Below, in pieces: positions 34,236 through 41,842 of a DNA stretch of 64,000 nt. Within the stretch, counting starts at the first letter, position 1; every line of letters starts with the position of its first letter. Source of the stretch: Lysinibacillus louembei (GTDB lineage: Bacteria > Bacillota > Bacilli > Bacillales_A > Planococcaceae); NCBI RefSeq assembly GCF_033880585.1, contig NZ_CP137624.1:1046001-1110000 (forward strand). The letters run 5' to 3'. Under the pieces are notes generated by a model, which worked only from the letters and a program-made list of their open reading frames with translations, made no database searches and was not told where the DNA came from. Both the position numbers and the translations under genes were made by a program.

Positions 34236-34432
34236 AATATATTTATAATTTCAAATAATCTACTAGTACCCTTAATTAAAGTAGGAAGGAGTATGATTGA
34301 TCAGCAATTTATTTCCTTAATAAAGTTGAAAACATTGTAGATCAGGTCTTTACTTTTAAAATAAGAGGGACTTAGATTTTTCGTTACTTAGGAGTATTTC
34401 CTGCTTTCTGGATAGCTCCTTTATTTTTAGTG

Positions 34433-34451
34433 GAGAATGATAATCATTATC
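34433..34451. promoter_or_regulatory. Fur box before asbA
   Basis: GAGAATGATAATCATTATC, one change from the consensus, 41 bases before the asbA ATG. Confidence 0.9.
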
Positions 34452-34491
34452 GATTTGTAACAGTAAGCTCTTTGAAAGGGTGGTAAATTAC

Positions 34492-36303
34492 ATGCAACAA
34501 ACTGCTAAACAGATTGCAGAAAACGCAACATTTCAGGCATTTATAAATTGTTATATACGAGAAGTAAATAGTGGACATTTAGTTAGGAGGGAGAAGTGGA
34601 TAAAAGAGCAGCCATTGACTCCATTGATTACAGAGGCACATATGCTAGAGCTTGAGCTTCCAATGCAAAATAGCCGCTTTGCATTCGGTGTAGAATACAA
34701 ATCTCTTGTTGGCAGACATAGGTTTGGTATTGCGTTGAAGTATTGTACGCAACAACAAAAATGGTTTGTGGAAGATAGATTAACGATACTAATCATACTT
34801 ATCCAAGAGCTACACTTAATGGCTAAGGCAAATGGGTGTAGCGGACTTTATTCTCATTTTGACGAACTTATTTTTCGGCTAATGGAAAGCTACCAAACGA
34901 TGGCAAATTATATTGAAAAGAGCTTGGAGGATAAGAAGGAAGACAGGATGATTGCTACGTTTATTGAAGCAGAGCAATCCCTCGTATTTGGACATTGGCT
35001 CCATCCAACACCTAAAAGCAGGCAAGGGATGGCAAATTGGCAACAAACGAATTTTGCTCCAGAGCTACAAGGCTCATTTCAGCTTCACTATTTTCATGTT
35101 GACCGTCAAATGGTGAAGGAGTCCTCCATTTTAGAAAAAAGTGCGAGTGAGCTCATTTCCCAGTCCATTACAAAATTACACCCAGACTTTGTGATGTCAA
35201 AGAAGGATTATCTTATTCCAATGCATCCGCTCCAAGCACAGTGGCTTTTACAGCAACAATATGTAAAAAAAGCGCTAGCTGAAGGGTTAATAAAATATGA
35301 AGGTGCAATGGGATCTTTTTATACAGCTACCTCTTCAATAAGAACGGTATATAGCGCAAATGAAGAAATGATGTATAAGTTTTCAATCCCTGTGAAAATA
35401 ACGAATTCATTGAGGGTAAACCGAAAACATGAGCTAAAAGCTGGAATTGTAATGGCCCAATTAATGAATAAGATTGATTTCTTACAGAAGTATTCATCTT
35501 TTCGAATGATTGATGACCCAGCCTATATAACTGTAGAATTTCCTAACCAGGAGGAATCAGGATTTGAGGTTATTTTTCGTTCAAATGAATTTCCTCAAGG
35601 AAAGGATGAAGGAATTTGCATGCTTGCAGCTCTTGTACAAGAGCCTCTACAAAGTGAAAAATCGAAGCTATATCAGCTTATTTTAAAAATTTCTCAATCA
35701 GAATGTCGTTCAGTAGAAAGCGTAAGCTTAGATTGGTTTGAAGCTTATTGGAAATGTGCTATTGAGCCAGCGTTAAGGCTATACGATGAGTATGGAATTG
35801 CTCTTGAAGCCCATCAACAAAATAGTGTGTTAGACATTTCTTCAGATTATCCAACGACTTATTATTATCGAGATAATCAAGGATATTATTTATCAAAAAA
35901 ATATAAGAAGCGGCTTCTTGTAATAGAGCCTACTTTATGTGAAACAGAGGAGCTGTTTTACGAGGATACCCTTATTCATGATCGATTTACCTATTATTTG
36001 TTTATGAATCAATTGTTCCCTCTTATTGCTCGCTTTGGAGAAGATCAACTTATTAATGAAAAGGTTCTTTTGAAGTGGTCTATGAATCAACTGCAATTGT
36101 TGGAAAAGGAATTTGCAGGTCTCGGCAAGGAATTTGTTCGTAATATTCTAAAACAAGAAAAACTCGCATTTAAAGCAAATTTATTAACAAGATTCCATGA
36201 TGTAGATGAATTAGAGGCCGAGCTTGAACAAGCAGTATATACGAAAATTCCCAATCCATTTATTTTGCATTATGAGGAGGCGGAATATGCAACAACTTTC
36301 TAA
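34492..36303 (+). CDS. asbA: Petrobactin synthetase AsbA (IucA/IucC family)
   Basis: 603 residues, the family length. It is an NRPS-independent siderophore synthetase; in Bacillus anthracis AsbA joins citrate to spermidine. ATP-grasp-like family patches include QSLVFGHWLHPTPKSRQG, IPMHPLQAQW, SIRTVYS with KFSIPVKITNSLR, and EAHQQNS. ATG 34492 has AAAGGGTGG upstream. It heads a six-gene operon with overlapping genes (asbABCDEF) and follows two Fur boxes, so it is iron-repressed. Confidence 0.93.
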   Translation: MQQTAKQIAENATFQAFINCYIREVNSGHLVRREKWIKEQPLTPLITEAHMLELELPMQNSRFAFGVEYKSLVGRHRFGIALKYCTQQQKWFVEDRLTILIILIQELHLMAKANGCSGLYSHFDELIFRLMESYQTMANYIEKSLEDKKEDRMIATFIEAEQSLVFGHWLHPTPKSRQGMANWQQTNFAPELQGSFQLHYFHVDRQMVKESSILEKSASELISQSITKLHPDFVMSKKDYLIPMHPLQAQWLLQQQYVKKALAEGLIKYEGAMGSFYTATSSIRTVYSANEEMMYKFSIPVKITNSLRVNRKHELKAGIVMAQLMNKIDFLQKYSSFRMIDDPAYITVEFPNQEESGFEVIFRSNEFPQGKDEGICMLAALVQEPLQSEKSKLYQLILKISQSECRSVESVSLDWFEAYWKCAIEPALRLYDEYGIALEAHQQNSVLDISSDYPTTYYYRDNQGYYLSKKYKKRLLVIEPTLCETEELFYEDTLIHDRFTYYLFMNQLFPLIARFGEDQLINEKVLLKWSMNQLQLLEKEFAGLGKEFVRNILKQEKLAFKANLLTRFHDVDELEAELEQAVYTKIPNPFILHYEEAEYATTF

Positions 36304-38044
36304 AAAAACAGAGCTGCGTATAAGGCGACAGCTTGTGGAAGCAATGATTTTTGAAGGGCTGATTGAATATGAAGAAACTCAAATAGATCAATGGACGGCA
36401 CTTTTTACGCTTATCGGAAAGAATTGCACCTATCGTTGTGAAGGAAGGAGAACGGCATTTGACCGCATCCGCATAAAGGAAGATCGTATTTTTCTAGTAG
36501 GAAAAGGTGAAACGTTGTTAGAGGCAACGCTTGAAGATTTAGTAAATGAGCTAGTTGCAGCTCCTCGCGATAAAGCTCGATTACTGAAAGAGCTTCATCT
36601 AACAAGGAAGCTGTGCGAATGGAACGAGCAGCATCTTCAAATGCCCATATCAAGAAGAAGTTCAAGCTACGAAGAATTAGAATCTGAAATTATTGAAGGA
36701 CATCCATACCACCCATGTTTTAAATCACGAACTGGTTTTACAATTGATGATCATAAAAATTATGGACCTGAAGCAAAGCAAAAATTCCCCCTTCAATGGG
36801 CTGCGGTGAGAAGAAGCTATATGCGAATCGCTGTACTTGAAGGGGAAGAAAGCTTTTGGCAAAGGGAGCTAGGGCATTTAATGTGGAATACACTACTTGC
36901 CAAGCTTGCGCTATCGGATGGAACATATGAGGAATATACGTTTTTACCAATTCATCCTTGGCAATGGCATAACATGAAGGACGAGCTTGCTGAATTAATT
37001 GAGCAAAAAGATTTAATTCCTTTAGATGTGGAGGGAGATTACTATCGTGCAACTCAATCGGTACGAGCATTATGGAATTGCTCAAATCCTCAAAAGGCAC
37101 ATTTAAAATGCGCTATGAATATGGTGAATACTTCCTCACTACGAAAATTGCATACACATGCTGTTTGTGCTGCTCCTTATATTTCAGAATGGCTTAAACA
37201 GGTGATTCATTCAGATGATTATTTACAAAATGAAGCTTCTCTAATTGTGCTTGGAGAATATGCAGGGGTCATTTTTGAGCCAGATGTAAAAAGGCATAGT
37301 GCAAAGCTAGAAGGGCAGCTTGGCTCAATATGGAGAGAAAGCGTGCGCCTATATATGAAGGAAGGAGAGGGAGCTGTACCGTTTAATGCGCTCATGATGT
37401 TAGAGAAAGATGGACGTCCATTTATAGCAGACTGGTTACTTCGATATGGAACGGAGGAGTGGCTAGAGCGCTTGATTGAAGTGAGCGTTATTCCTGTTTG
37501 GCACTTGCTTGTGGCACACGGTATTGCTGTTGAGGCTCATGCACAAAATGTGATTTTGTTACATGAAAATGGCTGGCCTACTCGTGTTGTGCTAAGGGAT
37601 TTCCATGACAGCATTGAATATAATGAAGAGTTTATTGTAGACAAAAGCCTTGTTCCAGCCTTTGCAGCGATACATGAACGCTTTCAAGATGCACCTGTCG
37701 ATCGTTACTATTGGATGTCCTCTGTAGAGGCTTTACGAGAGCTAGCAATGGATACATTATTCGTGTTCCATTTGAGTGAGCTTTCTTATTTATTAGAGGA
37801 GCACTATGGCTTTGAAGAAATAAGCTTTTGGCGTCAGGTGAAGAATGGGATAGACAAGCACTTTAAACGATTCCCAGCACTAGGCGCAAGAAATGACCAG
37901 CTTCAACATACGTACAAGCATATTCATGTTGAATCTTTGCTAGCAAAGAAGCTTCAAAATCAAGAGGAAGGTAATTTTCGACATATTGTTAGCAATACAT
38001 TGGCACAAGTGGATACAAGGAGGAACGAGGATGTTTTATGTTAA
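36287..38044 (+). CDS. asbB: Petrobactin synthetase AsbB (IucA/IucC family)
   Basis: 585 residues from ATG 36287, which follows GAGGAGG and overlaps asbA by 17 bases. Second NRPS-independent synthetase of the pathway; in B. anthracis it adds the second spermidine or the dihydroxybenzoyl-spermidine arm to citrate. Family patches: EGHPYHPCFKSRTGF, FLPIHPWQWHNM, ATQSVRALWNCSNPQKAHLK in parts, and VEAHAQNVILLHENG. Same operon and regulation as asbA. Confidence 0.93.
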   Translation: MQQLSKKTELRIRRQLVEAMIFEGLIEYEETQIDQWTALFTLIGKNCTYRCEGRRTAFDRIRIKEDRIFLVGKGETLLEATLEDLVNELVAAPRDKARLLKELHLTRKLCEWNEQHLQMPISRRSSSYEELESEIIEGHPYHPCFKSRTGFTIDDHKNYGPEAKQKFPLQWAAVRRSYMRIAVLEGEESFWQRELGHLMWNTLLAKLALSDGTYEEYTFLPIHPWQWHNMKDELAELIEQKDLIPLDVEGDYYRATQSVRALWNCSNPQKAHLKCAMNMVNTSSLRKLHTHAVCAAPYISEWLKQVIHSDDYLQNEASLIVLGEYAGVIFEPDVKRHSAKLEGQLGSIWRESVRLYMKEGEGAVPFNALMMLEKDGRPFIADWLLRYGTEEWLERLIEVSVIPVWHLLVAHGIAVEAHAQNVILLHENGWPTRVVLRDFHDSIEYNEEFIVDKSLVPAFAAIHERFQDAPVDRYYWMSSVEALRELAMDTLFVFHLSELSYLLEEHYGFEEISFWRQVKNGIDKHFKRFPALGARNDQLQHTYKHIHVESLLAKKLQNQEEGNFRHIVSNTLAQVDTRRNEDVLC

Positions 38045-39263
38045 TGATCAATTTTATACGATAGAGGATATTGAGAATCAATATGAAATATATGATAGCT
38101 TACCTCAGTTAAAAGAGTGTAATAACCTTAGAATAGCTATTTGTACAGATGATACTTTCCAATATATAACCCTTTGTTTATATATTCGTCAAAAGGGTGG
38201 CTCAGTTGTCCCAATCCATGTAGCGACGCCAAAGGAGGGGGCTATACGTTTCGCTTCTTCGGCAGGTAGTCATCTGTTATTATTCCGATCAATCAATTGT
38301 TTTATTGAACTATCAAATCACTTTAATAATCAAGAGGGAGTATTAGTTCAAATGAGCTCAGGTACGACAGGAGCTCCTAAATGTATTGAACGAACGTGGA
38401 GTTCAGTAGAAGAAGAGATTGAAAGCTATGTGAAGGCATTACCTGTAGATTCCATGACCCATTCGATTGTTGCTTGTCCCGTCACGCATTCTTATGGGCT
38501 TATTTGTGGTGTTTTGGCATGTATAAGAAGAGGTGCAATACCAGTTATTATTACGAATAGTAATCCTAAATATGTGTTGAAGAAGCTGAAAGAGCATCCT
38601 AAGCATATACTCTATGCAGCACCAGCATTACTTTATACATTAAGCCGGTTATTACCTGTTAATCAACAATTTGATCGTGTGATGACGTCAGGAACTGTCA
38701 TGCCACAAAATTGGCTGACATCATTAAGAGAGAAATCTAATCAAGTATTACAGCAGTATGGGTGCTCTGAGTCTGGATGTGTTGCGATTCATCCTAATGT
38801 GGAAGCTGCGCAAGAAATGGGTTACCCTCTGTCTCATTTGAAGGTGACAGCAGGGGATAAACAAACACCAGGTGAAATCATTATTGAATCGTCTACACAA
38901 ACAATTTATACAAAGGATCTTGGCTATATAGAAAACAATGTTCTTTCTTTTCTAGCAAGGATGGATGACACAATTAATGTCGCAGGCTTGAATGTCTATC
39001 CACAAGAGGTTGAAAACGTCTTAATGGATTACCCAAAGGTGATTGAAGCCGTTGTATATAAGAAGCAAAACAGTCTAGCAGGAGAGCGAGTTTGTGTACA
39101 ATATGTAGCGATTGAGCCAATTGAGGAAAACGAACTTAGGGAATGGTGTCAGCAATTCCTAGCGCCACATCAAATTCCGATGGAGTTTACATTTGTTCAT
39201 GAAATCGAAAAGCTACCAAATGGGAAAATAAGTAGGAAACAGCTTGGAGGCATATTAGTATGA
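38031..39263 (+). CDS. asbC: 3,4-dihydroxybenzoate AMP ligase AsbC
   Basis: 410 residues from ATG 38031 (ACAAGGAGG upstream), overlapping asbB by 14 bases. Adenylate-forming enzyme with the P-loop-like VQMSSGTTGAPKCIERTW, QYGCSESGCVAIHP, and a C-terminal LPNGKISRKQLGG containing the catalytic lysine. In petrobactin synthesis it activates 3,4-dihydroxybenzoate and loads it on the carrier AsbD, which is the next gene. Confidence 0.92.
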   Translation: MFYVNDQFYTIEDIENQYEIYDSLPQLKECNNLRIAICTDDTFQYITLCLYIRQKGGSVVPIHVATPKEGAIRFASSAGSHLLLFRSINCFIELSNHFNNQEGVLVQMSSGTTGAPKCIERTWSSVEEEIESYVKALPVDSMTHSIVACPVTHSYGLICGVLACIRRGAIPVIITNSNPKYVLKKLKEHPKHILYAAPALLYTLSRLLPVNQQFDRVMTSGTVMPQNWLTSLREKSNQVLQQYGCSESGCVAIHPNVEAAQEMGYPLSHLKVTAGDKQTPGEIIIESSTQTIYTKDLGYIENNVLSFLARMDDTINVAGLNVYPQEVENVLMDYPKVIEAVVYKKQNSLAGERVCVQYVAIEPIEENELREWCQQFLAPHQIPMEFTFVHEIEKLPNGKISRKQLGGILV

Positions 39264-39517
39264 CAAGACAACAATTAATCGAGGGCATCTATACAATTAT
39301 GAAAAATTCATTAGAGCTACCGACTCTGAGCTCCTTTCATGAGGATGCTCGATTAAATGAAGATTTGTATATGGATTCAATTATGGTTCTTCAGCTGATT
39401 CTTCATATAGAGCTAGACCTTGGGATTTCCATTCCTGATGAGATACTCGTCCCTAAAGATTTCAAAACAGTAGGAACGTTAGTTAGCTTTTTAGAAAAAT
39501 TACAAAAGGTAGCATAA
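39260..39517 (+). CDS. asbD: Aryl carrier protein AsbD
   Basis: 85 residues, starting at an ATGA overlap with asbC. Phosphopantetheine attachment site at Ser40 in NEDLYMDSIMVLQ. It carries 3,4-dihydroxybenzoate as a thioester from AsbC to AsbE. Confidence 0.92.
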   Translation: MTRQQLIEGIYTIMKNSLELPTLSSFHEDARLNEDLYMDSIMVLQLILHIELDLGISIPDEILVPKDFKTVGTLVSFLEKLQKVA

Positions 39518-39529
39518 TCGGAGGAAAAA

Positions 39530-40498
39530 ATGATAAAAGTTCATTGTTTTGTAAGCTGTGTCTGTGAAGTGATTAAGAAAACGCAAGGCGTGGACCATAG
39601 ACCTTACTATTTTGGGGTATGGGACGCAGATTTTGATGTGCTGGAAAATGGAGTGCTAACATATCACTCAGATCGAATTGAGCATCATTTCTTCAAAACC
39701 TGGTATGAAATGCTCTATGGAATCAAGCTTTACCAATGGTATGACGAAGAGCAATCAAAAGAGCAAAATGTAAATCGATTACTTGACCTATTAGAGAATA
39801 AAACAGCATCTCAGCATGTGATGGTCATGCTAGATTTATCAATGCTTCCAGAGCGAGAAAATAAATTTCATCAACGCCCATTTCCGCATTATGTCATGCT
39901 AGAAACGACAGAAAATGATGCGGAGTGGTTTATGTATGACCCTGATTTCCGCTGGGAGGGTGTTTTACCAAAGAATCGAATTATAGCGGCTATTCAAGAG
40001 CCGACTGTTAAAGGTGGCTATTACTTTGACGCTGAGAGAGTTATTGCCCCAACTACAGAAACGGTTGAAGCTTATTTTAATACATGTATAAAGCTTCATA
40101 GTAATCCAATGACAGAAGCAGTTACTGACATTATTAAAATGCATATTGAGGGGAGGGGAAATATAGTAAAGCTTCCAAATGCATTAAAACAGCTGCCCGT
40201 TTTAGCTATTAGAAAATATGCATATGAACATGCATTTGCATTCTTTTGGGAGGCTCTTGGACGTGAGGAGACAGGCTTTGAGGCATGGTGTAATGAAATT
40301 GAGCGCCTAGTAAATGGTTATACGACGATTCAGTATCGAGCGATGAAGCTTGCAATGACACAGGATTTAGCAGTGGCAGAAGATATTTTTGCGAAGTTGG
40401 AGGAGCAAAATCTCCTTGAATTCAGGATAAAGCAAGGGCTCCAAGAGTGTTTTCACGCATGGTTAACATTACAGAACAAGGAAGAGGTCATCATATGA
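39530..40498 (+). CDS. asbE: Petrobactin biosynthesis protein AsbE
   Basis: 322 residues, ATG behind GGAGGAAAA, 12 bases after asbD. AsbE proteins transfer the dihydroxybenzoyl group from the carrier to spermidine. Recognised from position and from the family-like start (VHCFVSCVCEVIKKTQG, DHRPYYFGVWD). The N-terminal Cys pair resembles BtrH-type acyltransferase nucleophiles. It ends in an ATGA overlap with asbF. Confidence 0.88.
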   Translation: MIKVHCFVSCVCEVIKKTQGVDHRPYYFGVWDADFDVLENGVLTYHSDRIEHHFFKTWYEMLYGIKLYQWYDEEQSKEQNVNRLLDLLENKTASQHVMVMLDLSMLPERENKFHQRPFPHYVMLETTENDAEWFMYDPDFRWEGVLPKNRIIAAIQEPTVKGGYYFDAERVIAPTTETVEAYFNTCIKLHSNPMTEAVTDIIKMHIEGRGNIVKLPNALKQLPVLAIRKYAYEHAFAFFWEALGREETGFEAWCNEIERLVNGYTTIQYRAMKLAMTQDLAVAEDIFAKLEEQNLLEFRIKQGLQECFHAWLTLQNKEEVII

Positions 40499-41319
40499 AA
40501 CTATCAATCTGTACAATCTCATTTCGACACCATCTCTACTCAATTGATCAATTAGCTCATTTTGCAAAAACTCAAGGCTTTCAAGGAATCGAGCTGTGGG
40601 GTGCTCATGCAAAGAATTTAGCAGATGAACCGCATTATGGAGCAGATTGGCTACGTTCTTACGATTTGGAAACGAGCATGCTTAGTGACTACTTGCCATT
40701 AGAGGCACCTATTGCTGAGATGATGGCTGAAACAGAAAGGTTATCCTCGCTTGCAACACACTGGGGGACGAAGAAGATTCGTACATTCGTAGGTAAAAAG
40801 GGTAGTGCAGACACAAGTAAGGAAGAAAGACACGAGCTTATTTCCAGACTTAGAATACTCTGTGATTACCTTGAATCAAAAGGACAAGATTTACTTGTTG
40901 AAACGCATCCTAATACATTGACAGATAATCTACCTTCAACGATGCAGTTACTTGAAGAAACGAATCATCCAAGCCTAAGAGTAAACTTTGATGTTTTGCA
41001 TATATGGGAGTCAGAGATAAACCCTATTTTCGCTCTGAAGCAACTTCACCCGCATATCTCACATTTTCATTTTAAAAATATCGCTTCACGTGCACAGCTT
41101 GATGTTTTTTCTCCAAGCAACGTTTATGCAGCGGCGGGGTCTAGAGAAGGAATGGTTCCATTATTCGAAGGTGCGGTAGATTATGATGAATTTTTAGCAG
41201 CGGCACGCTCCATTTCCGAGGTAGATGCATCATTGGAGTGGTTCGGACCGAATGTGAAAAGCGTATTAGTAAAAGATGCTCAGGAGGTTAAAAGGGCGTT
41301 GCAATTGGTACGAAATTGA
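40495..41319 (+). CDS. asbF: 3-dehydroshikimate dehydratase AsbF
   Basis: 274 residues from ATG 40495. TIM-barrel, AP-endonuclease-2-like fold; it makes 3,4-dihydroxybenzoate from 3-dehydroshikimate with a divalent metal. Landmarks: SFRHHLYSIDQLAHFAKTQG, GFQGIELWGAHA, LLVETHPNTLTDNL, LRVNFDVLHIWE, ISHFHFKNI and a late ASLEWFGPNV, supplying Glu, Asp and His ligands. It closes the operon before a terminator. Confidence 0.94.
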   Translation: MKLSICTISFRHHLYSIDQLAHFAKTQGFQGIELWGAHAKNLADEPHYGADWLRSYDLETSMLSDYLPLEAPIAEMMAETERLSSLATHWGTKKIRTFVGKKGSADTSKEERHELISRLRILCDYLESKGQDLLVETHPNTLTDNLPSTMQLLEETNHPSLRVNFDVLHIWESEINPIFALKQLHPHISHFHFKNIASRAQLDVFSPSNVYAAAGSREGMVPLFEGAVDYDEFLAAARSISEVDASLEWFGPNVKSVLVKDAQEVKRALQLVRN

Positions 41320-41353
41320 GGTTGGAAGCCGTTTAATTCGATTTAAATAAATA

Positions 41354-41395
41354 TAGAAAGAGTCGCCCTTCTTTTATAGAGCGGCTCTTTCTATG
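41354..41395 (+). terminator. Terminator of the asb operon
   Basis: Arms TAGAAAGAGTCGC (41354-41366) and GCGGCTCTTTCTA (41381-41393), one mismatch, 14-base loop. Confidence 0.75.
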
Positions 41396-41613
41396 GTTCT
41401 AAATTTTTGAAAGTGAAAGGTGTAATAGAAAAAGACTTTAAGAGAGATTCATTAAAGATATCTGGAGTTTAAAGTATTTATTGATATTTGACTGCGAGAA
41501 GCAAGTGCCCTATAACAAGTTAAAAAGAACGCTCATTTTTCATGTGTGATATTGTGGAAATTATGCAATAAGAAGTGAGGTTATCTATTAAACAATCTTG
41601 GTCAAAGCTCAGG

Positions 41614-41751
41614 TCAAACTACAGTAAAAGTTATTACAGTACCTAGCTTACTATTAATTTCAATACTGTCACCGTGCATTTCAATGATTTTGTGTACGAT
41701 AGATAAGCCAAGTCCGCTTTTTTCCACAAGATGGATTTGTTTAAATAACAT
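41614..41751 (-). pseudogene. Histidine kinase fragment (ATP-binding C-terminus)
   Basis: A 45-codon frame on the minus strand, LFKQIHLVEKSGLGLSIV then HKIIEMHGDSIEINSKLGT, ending ITFTVV. This is the G2 box and terminal strands of a histidine kinase, without the rest of the gene. The surrounding 41396-41613 has no gene. Confidence 0.8.
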
Positions 41752-41780
41752 CTAATCTAAAAGAAGGTTTGGAGTTTTAA

Positions 41781-41797
41781 TTGATAATCATTATCAA
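41781..41797. promoter_or_regulatory. Fur box before the AraC-type gene
   Basis: TTGATAATCATTATCAA, a perfect palindrome built of Fur half-sites, 46-62 bases before the regulator start. Confidence 0.85.
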
Positions 41798-41842
41798 GTA
41801 TAATTAATAATAAAGGGATATTTACATTAGGGGGTGTTATTG

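Noticed and set aside
34293-34340. 15-codon frame after the first Fur box
   Set aside because: It has a decent ribosome site, but is too short and unconserved in character to call; it may be a leader or a gene relic.
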